A program made the position numbers and the translations under genes. The notes below the pieces were generated by a model, which was not told the DNA's origin, searched no databases, and saw only the letters and a list, made by a program, of their open reading frames with translations. Shown piece by piece: positions 49,001 through 59,033 of a DNA stretch of 64,000 nt; position 1 is the first letter of the stretch, and each line of letters opens with the position of its first letter. The DNA comes from Cavia porcellus (taxonomy: Eukaryota > Chordata > Mammalia > Rodentia > Caviidae): contig NW_026947496.1 of the NCBI RefSeq assembly GCF_034190915.1, positions 26,940,001 to 27,004,000 on the forward strand, in the 5' to 3' direction.

Positions 49001-49376
49001 TGTCGGTATGATCTGTGCCATCATTATCTTAACCATGTGGCCAATGAATTCACTCTTTGTAATATCACAAATGACAAACTTGAAGGAAGACATGATAGCA
49101 ATGTTTTGCTTAGAACACCAATTATTGTCTGCAACAAAGACTATCTTGTGACTGTAAACTCCATGGGAGTTATCACAGCCTGGCCATCCCAGCAGGAGAC
49201 AGATAATCATCTTAATTTGGTCCAATGTGATGTGAACATCTTTAAATTTTTCGTATCTGCTTTGTTCGTTTCCAGCTTAGTGTATATCTTGATCTATATG
49301 ACCTTAATGCTAAGTGGCTTTCCCCCAAAACCATGTTGTTAGAAGTGGTTACAATTTAAAACAAAAATAGTCATGT
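49001..49376. other. Unique DNA with a 101-codon open frame
   Basis: The plus-strand frame at 49037-49342 begins at GTG, not ATG, and ends with a hydrophobic segment of about 25 residues (SALFVSSLVYILIYMTLMLS). No family is recognised and the frame sits directly after the LTR. I do not call it a gene. Confidence 0.35.
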
Positions 49377-49457
49377 GGGCTGGAGATTTAGCTCAGCTGG
49401 CTCAAGCTTTTGCCTGGTAAGTGTGGGGTCATGAGTTCTATCTCCGGTATAAAAAAA
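49377..49457 (+). repeat. ID-type tRNA-derived SINE
   Basis: GGGCTGGAGATTTAGCTCAG (A-box region), GCTTTTGCCTGGTAAGTGTG, a B-box-like GAGTTCTATCTC, then CGGTATAAAAAAAG. Flanking sequences AGTGGTTACAATTT (about 49344) and AGTGGTTACAGTTT (about 49461) may be the remains of the target-site duplication, though the left one does not directly abut the element. Confidence 0.8.
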
Positions 49458-50599
49458 GACAGTGGTTACAGTTTTGATTCAGCCAAGTCCATTACCTACT
49501 TGGGGAAAAGGTTGTAGTTCAGACTTCAAGCTGTCATAGGTGAGACTTCAGGGGAGATTCTAGCATGTTTTTAGAGACTAGTATGAATGCTGCTGGTGTC
49601 TCCTGAAGAATCTGCATATGGATTAAGACACTGATGTGGAGAAGAAATAGCAGAGAATCACTAAGAGGTGACTGACAGTGCTGACAAGGCTGTATCTCCT
49701 GGGCCACTATACCATCTGTGACAGATTGGAAAGAACAAAAAATGGAGACTCTTTGGTCATTGTGCCCAGTTTTCACCCTGATCAAGAGTCTCATGACATA
49801 AGTGATGATAGTTTTCTTAGTGTTCTTGGCATCTTGTGACAAAATGAAATCTCAGAAGAGGTGAAGGTGACCAGCTCCTAGGAAAGTAGTCTAACTGAAA
49901 AAATGCAGATCCACTCCAAGAAATGCAAAAGAGCTGCAGTGTTAAACCTTTGAAGTTATGCAACACCGTTGTCTAGACTACAACAGTTTAGTTTGCTACT
50001 TTTTCACAGTTTCCTTTTACATCAGACCTATATATATTGTGTACTCCTAAACTGATGAGCACAAAATACTCTCACCACCTTTAGGGCTGTACTGTCAGTG
50101 GTACCCATTCCCAAGTGGACCTCCATCCCACAAGTGTGTACTATCTGACTTCTGGTTTCTTCATCAAACATACCTTGTTAAACATGTAAAGAAAAATAAT
50201 TAGGCATATCTTGGCATTCAGTGGATATATTAAATATTTTATATCTTGTGTGCAATTATTCTAAAGCAGTTATTTTGTCTTTTAGTATATTAGTAGCATG
50301 TGTGCTATATAATATAAACAGAAAGGTTTAACATATATGATACAATCAACTATTCAAATGTACCAACCAAAAAAAACCAAGTAAACTTTAAATAGTGAGA
50401 AAATAAACAGATAGAAGAAGGTCATAAACTAATATTTGTTGAATTGTCCGTACAGACTTATTAATGGGCAATTACAGTACAACATTCCACCAATGAAGTT
50501 TGAATATGGAATTATTAAATAATTTGTGCATGAAAATCTACAGAATGCATGTCTAAAAAACCATGAATAGTAAGTTTTGGATAAATAAAAATATCATTT
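49458..50599. other. Unique DNA, no gene
   Basis: A 102-codon minus-strand frame at 49534-49842 lacks any recognised domain. AT-rich remainder. Confidence 0.45.
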
Positions 50600-51090
50600 A
50601 AAAATTCCTGGAAGATAATACATCAAGGATAAATTTGAGTCATTTGAAAGACAATGGATACATCTTAGAGGCTGGGGATTTAGCTCAACGGCATAAGTGC
50701 CCGCCTTGCAAGCAGGCAGTCATGAGTTCGATCCCTGGTACCGATAAAAAGGAAAATGACCAACAAAAAAAAAAAAAGAAAGAAAGACAATGGATGCATA
50801 TTAAGACCATATTTTTAATGAAATAAATTAGACACACAGCTTAAATATCACATGGTTTCATCCACATGAGAAACCCAAATTCTAAGTAAAGAGTTGTATA
50901 AAAGAAAGATGATAGGAAATAAGGAAATAGATCTTTTGCAAATAAGGGAGGAAAAGAGGTGGAGTGAGGGGGGATGGAGGGAAAAAGAAGGAGGATAAAA
51001 GAATTAAGATATATTGTGTACATGAGCCACCTCACCATGAGGTGACCATTATCTACTGTAAGAATGTAATAACAAAAAATAAAAATTGAG
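50600..51090 (+). mobile_element. L1 3' end (sense) interrupted by an ID SINE
   Basis: After the SINE, GGATGCATATTAAGACC..AATGAAATAAATTAGACACA and TAAATATCACATGGTTTCAT are the end of L1 ORF2. A purine-rich G tract follows (GGAGTGAGGGGGGATGGAGG), then ATTATCTACTGTAAGAATG and an A-rich tail. The polypurine tract is typical of L1 3' UTRs. It is related to the copy at 59930-60130. Confidence 0.75.
50668..50780 (+). repeat. ID-type SINE with target-site duplication
   Basis: This is the best-preserved copy of this type: GAGGCTGGGGATTTAGCTCA (A-box), GCATAAGTGCCCGCCTTGCA, CATGAGTTCGATCCCTGGTA (B-box GTTCGATCC) and an A-rich tail with about 12 consecutive A. It is flanked by GAAAGACAATGGATACATCT at 50646 and GAAAGACAATGGATGCATAT at 50781, near-perfect direct repeats of about 22 bp made by L1-type integration. 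The tRNA-like body and retained boxes would support Pol III promoter function in principle. Confidence 0.9.
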
Positions 51091-51601
51091 AAAAAATAGT
51101 ATAAGTGAGCTATATTACTATATAAAGAGAAAATGAGGCAAAATTATCAATAATGGAAACCTAAAAGAATGCTGTATGTATGTGAGTTCTAGGGTAACTT
51201 CTTGGGAGAGAAGAAGGAAGTAAGTGTTCTTAGATGGCTTTTTAAAGCAGTAGCACCCTGAGCTGAATGACCAGAAAGCCAAAACAGCCTGCCCTACACC
51301 ATAGAATATAGGTAATTTTTTCAGAGGTTATAGTTAAAAGCAGATATTAAACAAGAAAAGCAGTTTAGCTTTCCTTAATTACAATCTAATTTTATATGCC
51401 TTTCAAAATGCATTACCAGTTACACAGTCTCCTAAGAAGTGTTGGGCATTTGTCTCCTATATCCCTATATCTAGCATTCATTTTTGCTGGAATTCTAAAA
51501 TCAGCGCATCAAAATTGCGCATATTCTGCCAAAATAAGGGCCAGCTCTTGTTCCAGCAAGTGTATTGCCTAAAGGCAAAACAGTTTAGGAAAATCAAAAT
51601 G

Positions 51602-51603
<2 letters not shown>
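51091..51603. other. Unique AT-rich DNA
   Basis: Nothing recognised. Confidence 0.5.

Positions 51604-51639
<36 letters not shown>
51604..51639. repeat. (CA)n microsatellite
   Basis: About 18 uninterrupted CA units, followed by TGTATATACATA. Confidence 0.95.
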
Positions 51640-51642
<3 letters not shown>

Positions 51643-52773
51643 TATACATAGTTACAAATGTTATAACAGCAGTAATTATTTTTAGACTGGTAACTTAGGA
51701 CATAATTTCCTTGGAGAGAAAGTAATAGGTTAGGAAATATTATCTGGATACCTTGAATGAGAATGATACTCATATGTTGAGGACAAATTCTTTGTAATAC
51801 ATAAAAGATGTGTAGGCATCACAGAATCAGTCTCTTTTATTAATCACCTGGAATATCCAGCCAGAATCCCATTTCTACCACTTTCACGTACTGGCATTCA
51901 TTGTCAGTGTAACAGCACTTAAAATCTATACCCTCCTCTACTTATATGCTTCCTGTTAGCAGACTCTTCACTATTAAATATTCTCAAATAGAAAAGTCAC
52001 TAAACCTACTCTTCAGGAAGTAACTGTAATGCTGGCACAAATAAGTCCAGAGACCCAAGAGGTAAGAGTCATGTGCAACCAGAACATTTGTGTGTGTATT
52101 AAACAAATTATTTTAATAGGATGTGAGTGGTGACATACCCTTCAACTTGGCATGATTGCATCTAGAGTATGTCATTCTTATTCAGTTGTCAACACTTTCA
52201 TGAATAAGCCATGATCATCTGTTTATTTTTGTACATCAGAAATGAAAACAAAATAGATTCACTGGCTCTTCTTTGTATATTTCCCAGGTGAATCCATTGA
52301 TTTGAAGTCCTGGCAATATTTTCTTTCAAATTTTCAGGTAAAAAATAATGTTGCCACTCATTTGTGGCTCTTTTGCAGTACCAGAAAAAGTAGGTCAAGA
52401 AACAAGGAGCAAGAGCAGAATCAGAAAACATTGCTGTAATTCTGTATCTGCCACTAAATAAGTAACACGTGGCAAAGTATAACTAATTAGTGTATCTTAA
52501 AATGTATAAAAAGACTTTCTCTGTCTACTTTATGTCTCTCCTTACACAACTAATTCTCAATCACAAGCTACCTTTCTACTGAAAGCAGGTCTGCCTTACC
52601 AGATTACTCTATCACCCCATGATTACTTTATGTTCAATCCCAGCAGAGGTTCGATTCTGTCTGAACCCATCTCCACTAGCATCACCTAGAAGTATACCTT
52701 TTGTAATCCAGCTGGGGTTACTCTCTTTCTCACATCTTATTTAACAATGTTAAAAATTCTCCTTTTATGTAAG
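51640..52773. other. Unique DNA
   Basis: No gene or recognised transposon. Frames are short and without features. Confidence 0.5.
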
Positions 52774-52874
52774 ATCTTCAAAATGTTTCTAGATTGTTTT
52801 GTATTTTAATATCTCATTTTTCACTTTTTCTTCACTAAATCAACTTTGATGATTTAAGTAGAAGATAACATTGT
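52774..52874 (+). repeat. Inverted repeat, left arm (101 bp)
   Basis: The arm runs from ATCTTCAAAATGTTTCTAGA to GTAGAAGATAACATTGT. Its reverse complement is found at 53425-53570: the outer ~47 bp and the inner ~40 bp of the two arms appear identical. The difference is an insertion in the middle of the right arm. The arm sequence matches no transposon family that I recognise. Confidence 0.95.
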
Positions 52875-53424
52875 TTATTCCAGTAGGATCTGCCAGACTG
52901 CCAAGAAACATTGGCTTACAGTTTATTAAACTCCTCCAAAGGAGTCAAAACTTAAAGGATCATGTTGGAGAAGAAGCTGAGGAAATGGGAAAAAAAAATA
53001 TCTGCTGATGATGTCCCCTCACAGAAATCATAGATTCTTGCACTGCATGCATGACAGAGGCATAGAGATTCAAGAAGAGAGGACTACAGAGAAAGAGAAT
53101 TGTTGGGTAGTGCTTAAAAGTCGTAGAGAGTTCCTGAGGTAAGAACTGGTCCTGTAAGGTAGCCAAGATGGTCAGTGAACACTTCAGTCACTGCCCTGAG
53201 ATTCCCAAAAGGGCCCTTAAGCAGAACCAAGGACTATGCCTTAGGAGTAAGGAAAGATGAGAGAAAAGCCAGCCACAACAGATCTGTAAATGTTCTTGAC
53301 TAGATTAGTGTGATCCTCTGTTAGAAACAGAGTACTAAAAGATAAGTGAAAAAAAAAAAAAACCAGCTAAATTACTCTGGAGTTGGACATCCTCACAGCT
53401 ATGACAGTTATTTAAACATATACT
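52875..53424. other. 550-bp spacer between inverted-repeat arms
   Basis: The spacer has no recognised repeat family and no gene. It carries an A9 run at about 52991 and an A14 run at about 53348. It would form the loop of a stem-loop if the arms paired. Confidence 0.7.
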
Positions 53425-53570
53425 ACAATGTTATCTTCTACTTAAATCATCAAAGTTGATTTAAGAAAAAGTGGTGATTTAAGAAAGTTGATTTAAGAAA
53501 AAGTGGTGAAGAAAAAGTGGTGAAAAATGAGATATTAAAATACAAAACAATCTAGAAACATTTTGAAGAT
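53425..53570 (-). repeat. Inverted repeat, right arm with internal expansion (146 bp)
   Basis: It is the reverse complement of 52774-52874, beginning ACAATGTTATCTTCTACTTA and ending AACATTTTGAAGAT. The middle carries about 45 extra bases made of repeated GATTTAAGAAA and GAAAAAGTGGTGA units (53456-53525), whereas the left arm has a single simple version. The right arm has therefore expanded by tandem duplication, or the left has contracted. Confidence 0.95.
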
Positions 53571-53579
53571 TCCATGTTT

Positions 53580-54570
53580 TGTTGCTGTTCATAGTTTAAC
53601 ACTTTGAACTCAGAGAGTATATTTTGCTAGCATTAAAAGTTTTTTTTCATGCACTAAACGCCTTTTTTGCCTCTATTTGAGCATTGTTCTATAGATTTCA
53701 ATCTGATGAAGGTGGTTGATGGTGTTAATCAAAATTATACTCTTGCTAATTTTCTATTTGTTCTATCATTTTTTCTATAAATTTGTGACAGTTTTGTAAA
53801 CAATTTTCCTGCAGCAAATGCTATAAATACCACATTACCTATTCTTATTTTTAGCTAAAAATTATCTTTTAGAAAAGTAAAATACATGAAAATATATTTA
53901 TTGTATTTTATAGATATTTAATTACTCCAGAACTCTTAATTTATTTGGTAGATCCAAGTGTCTGTCTGTAATAATTTTTCTTCTGCATGGGTTCTTTTGA
54001 TATTTTACATTGTGTAAGTCTGATAGACACAGTCCCAGCTGTGTTTTGCTTGAAAATATCTTTGTATCAGTTTCATTTGTGAAGAATGATTTTATTGCTT
54101 ATAGAGTTCCTTACTAAATGGTTTAGGTTTTCAGTACTTTAGAGAGACATTCCATTTCCCTCTGATTTGAATTACTTCTGAGAGGCAATCAACAATAATT
54201 CCTGCTATCTTTGTAAGTGTTCAAGTAATGAATGTTTTCTTTGTCTGTAAGATTTTCTATTTATCAGTTATTTTTAGTGGCTTCATTCCAGATTGGGTTT
54301 TTTGTGTTGTTTGTGTGTTTGTTTGTCTTCTGAGAGTTTTTCTTGTTTGGAGGGGTTTATTTTTTGTTTGGGCTTTTTTTTTTTTTTTTGCCTATGGATA
54401 GTTAAGTTTCTTGGCCTGCAGATTTTAATCCACCCAATTTATTATTTATATTTTAAATTTTAGATTTTTCAATTTCAAAAAGTTAACTGATTTTTTCTCA
54501 TTCTTCTCATTATATGCATAGTTTCCTTTATGTTTTTTAACATCAATTAAACTCCTCTCATAAGTGCTGC
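53580..54570 (-). mobile_element. Ancient L1/HAL1-type LINE (antisense)
   Basis: The plus strand has reversed L1 landmarks: CTATTTGAGCATTGTTCTAT..TCTGATGAAGG, CTAATTTTCTATTTGTTCTA and TTTTGCTTGAAAATATCTTT, followed by a TTCATTTGTGAAGAATGATT block typical of L1M5/HAL1-like elements. A run of about 18 T lies near 54373-54390. All frames are broken. The left edge abuts the inverted-repeat arm. Confidence 0.6.
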
Positions 54571-55569
54571 AATCGCTATTTCCATTGTGGAAACTTAGTT
54601 TGTGTGAGCACCCACCAGGTCCTTTTGTCTAAACTCATGAACTTTCTCCCCACATAGGTGCAGGCTAAAATTCAGTCAGTGTTTCAAGTGGATAATCATG
54701 CACAATCCTAGAATATAAACTTTCTTCTTCAGTGCTCTCCCCTAAAATTTCAACCACTTCAACATGGTCAAAGCCTAGTCTCTGTCTCATCCAAACAAAC
54801 CATTATCTGCTTAGTTTTACTTTCTGTCCTAATATTAAATAATGCCTCCAGACAAAAAGCAAGGGTAATCTGAGAGCTCATCTCCTTTGCTTTGATTTTC
54901 TCAAAAATCACCTTCCTGTCTCATTTTTTCCAATGTGAGAAAGCGTTTGTCTCATACATTCGGTCCAGACTTCTAATTACTCCATCATGCCTGGAAGAAC
55001 AATTCTGTCTACAGTTTTTCTGAGTAGCATTTGGCATTGTATAAAAAAAGTACAAATATTGCCAAGAAAGAAGAAAAAAATATCAAAAATTAAAATTAAA
55101 TGTCAACAGAATAGAACTGTCTGCAATTGAAATGTTGGAGAACGTAGACAAAGACAAAATAACTGCAACAAATTTTAGATTATTAATTAAAAATGGATAA
55201 TTTTATTAAAAATAATTACATGGATACTTCTAGATAAAGGAACTAAGGCTTAAAATAACATTAATATGGAAGACATTAATAATGTTTAACATACTTGTAC
55301 AAGAATAAGAGAATCATACTACGTACATATGTTATGCAATGAACTAGAAGATATTTGCATTGGTGGAAAAACACTATTGATAAAACAACACTCAATCACT
55401 ATCTCAGTTTGCACTTAACAATGGAAAGTATATTGTGCATTGTTATCTTCAAAGTAGTTGATCATATTACAAGATATAAGCACAATTGATAAAGTAATAT
55501 ACAATTGATAAAGTAACATAACCCATTTTTTCAAAGAACTAAAAGAAATTAGTAGTATAACTATCTTAA
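54571..55569. other. AT-rich DNA, nothing firm
   Basis: A 17-bp tandem duplication (ACAATTGATAAAGTAA) lies at about 55481-55518. No gene was recognised. Part may be unrecognised LINE sequence. Confidence 0.4.
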
Positions 55570-56390
55570 CTATCTTTTGCATCTATATATATATTTTTTG
55601 TTCTTCCTTTATTTTCCCTTTCCCTCACCCTAGTTCTTCCTTTTTGAGCAGTTCCTTTCCCTTTCACATTATCTAACATAGTTTTTGGATTTTATATACT
55701 TTTTTCAGTTTCTTGCACAAGGGAGACAATATGATGTTTACACATCTATTTTTGATTTATTTCACTTATCATTATGGTTTCTAGTTGCATCCATTTATCT
55801 ATAAATGCCTTGAGTTTATCCTTCTTCAGAGTAGAGTAGAGCTCAATCATATAAAAATACCACATGTTTTTTATCCTTTCTTCAGTTAATGTGCATCTAG
55901 GTTGTTTCCAAGATTTAGTTATTATAATTGTGCTGCTATAAACATAAGCATACCTATGTTGCTGTGGTATGACATGTTCAGTTCTTCTGAGAAAATGCCC
56001 AGGAAAGCAATAAGTAGGTCTAATGGGACTCATAATCCTAGTTTTTTAAGAAATCTCCACACTGATTTCCACAGTGGTTCTACCAGTCTACACTCCCACC
56101 AACAATGGAGAAATGTTCCTGTTTCCCCATAGCCCTGCCAGCATTTGTTATTGGTTGATTTCTTGATCATAGTCATTATTTCTAGGGTGAGATATAGTCT
56201 CAATATTGTTTTAATTTGCATTTCTCAAATGACCAATGATGTCAAACATTTTTCATATATTTACTTGCCATTTGTATTTCTTCATCTGAGACATGCATAT
56301 TCATCTCAGATGCGTTTTTAGATTAGGTCCTTGAATTTGGGGTTCTGATTTGTTTCAGTTCTTCATATGTTCTAGATATTGAAGAGATTT
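55570..56390 (-). mobile_element. Lineage-specific L1 3' fragment (antisense)
   Basis: From low to high coordinates: a pyrimidine-rich 3' UTR tract (CTTCCTTTATTTTCCCTTTC), GGGAGACAATATGATG, TAGTTGCATCCATTTATCT, CTTCAGTTAATGTGCATCTA, GTTGTTTCCAAGATTTAG, AATTGTGCTGCTATAAACAT, CACTCCCACCAACAATGGAG and TTGGGGTTCTGATTTG. This is the end of ORF2 and the 3' UTR, truncated 5' near 56390. It is the same family as 43175-43690. Confidence 0.85.
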
Positions 56391-56544
56391 TCAAAACTAC
56401 GTAAGGACATCAAATTACTACTTCACAAGGTTTTATAAACTCTAAGCAGGAAAATATTATATAAGACAATTCATTAACAGGTCCATTATACTAGAACTAA
56501 TGAAAAATAAAAGGAAAAGAAAAGCTTTTTTATTTTAAAGAGAA

Positions 56545-57240
56545 TAAAACAAAAGGGAACAGAACAAAGCAAATCAGAACAGAACAATGCAAGCAACACA
56601 TCATTTCACAACAAGATAACCGACATCAACGGTACCTACCATAATGTCTCTTTTCTTTGACATAGTTGAGCATACGTTCACATACAATAATATCAAACAT
56701 AAGAAAATAGTATAAAACCATTCAAAAGAATGAAAGAATTATAGGACTTCAAAACCAAATAACAGGAAATGAACATTGGCTACTATAATACCTCATTTTC
56801 CTCAAAAAATTTGTTTATATCATCTCACATAATAAAATCAAATAAACTACAATGGGATAGAACCAATCAAAACAGAAGAACAAGAGCATGATAGGACTTC
56901 AAAACAAGATGATAGTAAATCACCAATGGCTGCCTTAATGTCTTGTTTTCTTCAAAATAGCTGTTCATACCATCACACATAATAAAATCAAACAAAACAG
57001 AATTAAGCCAATCAAGCCAAGGAATGAAAGCATTATAAGACCTCAAAGCAATATAATAAGAAACCATGATTACCATAAAATATCCCATTATATTCAAAAT
57101 AGGCCTCTACCATCTGACAGCTTAAAATCTAACAAAACAAGACAGAACAAAGCCAAACCTAACAAAAATGTGTAAATAATTCAAGAGTTCAAGATAAGAC
57201 AATAAGAAATTGACAGTACTTTTCACCTGTTCCTCTCAGG
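56545..57240 (-). repeat. Tandem array of ~140-155-bp units, probably an L1 3' UTR
   Basis: Four to five imperfect units start near 56545, 56699, 56843, 56994 and 57134. Recurrent blocks are ATAATAAAATCAAA(C/T)AAA, AAGAATGAAAG..ATTATA, AGGACTTCAAAAC and a TCTTGTTTTCTTCAAAATAG-like block. The array lies between a T-rich patch (CTTTTTTATTTTA, about 56525) and L1 ORF2-end sequence starting near 57241. On the minus strand it follows ORF2 and precedes a possible A-tail, which is where an L1 3' UTR belongs. Confidence 0.7.
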
Positions 57241-57486
57241 TGTTTTCTCCTCTTTACTCTTACATTAACTGTTTTGCTTTTGGATCCCATTAACTCCTAT
57301 TTCTCATGCTAGGGTTTAAACATATGAGTTTGAACTGTTTCGGCCATGAACATGATCTCCAGTTGTATCTATTTACCTACAGGAGTCTTGAGATTATTCT
57401 ACTTTATATCTGGGTAGCTTTCCACTGCATGAAAATACCATATGATTTCTTATCCATTCTGCAGTTGATGGGCAAGTTACTCTTGC
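57241..57486 (-). mobile_element. L1 ORF2 end with 3' polypurine tract (antisense)
   Basis: The pyrimidine-rich plus strand (TTTTCTCCTCTTTACTCTTA) is the minus-strand polypurine tract. CTCCAGTTGTATCTATTTAC and CTGCAGTTGATGGGCAAG are reversed ORF2-end landmarks shared with the copies at 43175 and 55570. It stops at the T23 run that begins the next element. Confidence 0.75.
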
Positions 57487-57749
57487 TTTTTTTTTTTTTT
57501 TTTTTTTTTGGTCCTGTCACATGGAACAATTGTTTTCTCTCCTTTGATTTTCAGTCTATGAATTTCCTTTCCAGTTAGATGTTTCCTGTATACCATATAT
57601 CAATGGATCTTGTTTCTTGATCCATTCTCTCTGTGTTTCTTTTTATTGCTCACCTAAAGGCATCTACATTAATGGTTACAACCAGCATACGTTGGATTTT
57701 CTCTGCCCTGTTAGTCTCCTGTTATTGGCCCTCCACTTTCTCCCTCCAT

Positions 57750-58715
57750 TCAATTGCCTTCCCTGCTCAGTCGGTGATCCACCTCAGCAGCTGTTCCTGG
57801 AACCATGTTCCTGGAACCATTATCTCCCTCTAGAATATTCTTTAGCACTCTCTGTAGGGTTGGTTTGATAGTCATGACTTCCTTCAGTTGTTTTTTATCA
57901 TGGAAGTATTTCATTTTTCCATCAATTTTGAAAGTTTTTCTGGGTAGATCAATCTGGGTTGGAAGTTGTTTCTTTCAGGGTTTGAAACACTTTACTCTGA
58001 ACTCTTCTTGACTTGATGGTTTGTATTGACAAGTCTTCTGTGACTCTTATTGGTTTTCCTTTATAGATGATCTGTCTCTTTTCTCTAACAGCTTTTAATA
58101 TTCTGTTCTTGTGCTGAATTTCTGGGATCTTGATTATTATATGTCTGGGTGTAGATTTACTTTGGTTGCCAGATCCATTTCCTGTGTTTGGGAAGTTTTC
58201 TTCTATTACTTCTATAAACATCCTTTTAATTTCATTTGTGTTGACCCCTGCTTCTTCATTGACACCGATTACTCTTAAATTATTCTTCTTTGCATCATCT
58301 TGCAGCCATTGAGTTATTTCTTGACTCTGTGTTATTTTTAAGAGACCTTTTCTTTCATGATCACTAGCTGCAATCCTGTCTTCAAGGTTTGAAAGTCTAT
58401 CTTCAGTCCCTTTCAAGCAGTTTTGCCAGCTTTCAATTGAATTTTTAACTTCCTGCATCTCTCTTTGAATCTGTTTCATGCATTGTAATTCCTTTCTACA
58501 TTCATTCAAGGTTTCCATCATTTTCCTATGCTCCTCTTTATTGTTTATGTCTTCTTTAGACCTGCTGAACAATTCTTTCAGTATGTTTATGATTTCATTT
58601 TTTACCTGAACATTATTTCTGATTTGACTGCTTTTACAATCTCATGAAGTTGTTTCCTTACTTCAGTTGCTATCCTCTCAGAGATTTCAGGTGTGTCACT
58701 TCTGTTGTCTTCCAT
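57750..58715 (-). pseudogene. L1/HAL1 ORF1 (RNA-binding protein), frameshifted
   Basis: ATG is at 58715, giving MEDNRSDTPEISERIATEV. A TAA at 58602-58604 ends this frame, but the next frame is open from about 58630 to 57949 (207 codons counted from 58572). That part shows a coiled coil (ETLNECRKELQCMKQIQREM and the following heptads, ~20-80), then an RRM-like region beginning NNLRVIGV and including RHIIIKIPE, then the start of the C-terminal domain (ILKAVREKRQIIYKGKPIRV). A stop at the end of this frame and at least one more shift near 57900-57950 separate it from the last ~60 codons, ending at TGA 57750-57752. ORF1p normally trimerises through the coiled coil and binds element RNA as a chaperone. 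Total length is about 320 codons, close to ordinary L1 ORF1. The damage makes it non-functional in this copy. Confidence 0.8.
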
Positions 58716-59033
58716 GACTGTATCTCCCAGACTTTCTGTGTGTAAGCTACAGGTTTGAGTTTGCCTTTTGCTCCTTCATCTTGACATTCTCTGGGGTTCC
58801 TCCTAACAAGCTGGTTGTGGGATCCCAGGCATTTTCCAAGTTGACTGCTGCTAAGCAGTGTAGGGAGATGGTACAGGCAAATGGGTTCCTCTAATTGCAG
58901 ATTTAAAGGCAGGTAGCAGGGCATGGAGCAGATTTTTCCAGAACTACGCAGCTACACTCGGGATTCACTGAAGATCAGGATGCATGTAGGTTGGCTGCTT
59001 CTTTCAGCCTGTATGTCTACACTGGGACTCCAT

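Noticed and set aside
57900..58715. Calling the L1 ORF1 an intact gene
   Set aside because: A stop at 58602-58604, a stop near 57949 and at least one further frameshift break it.
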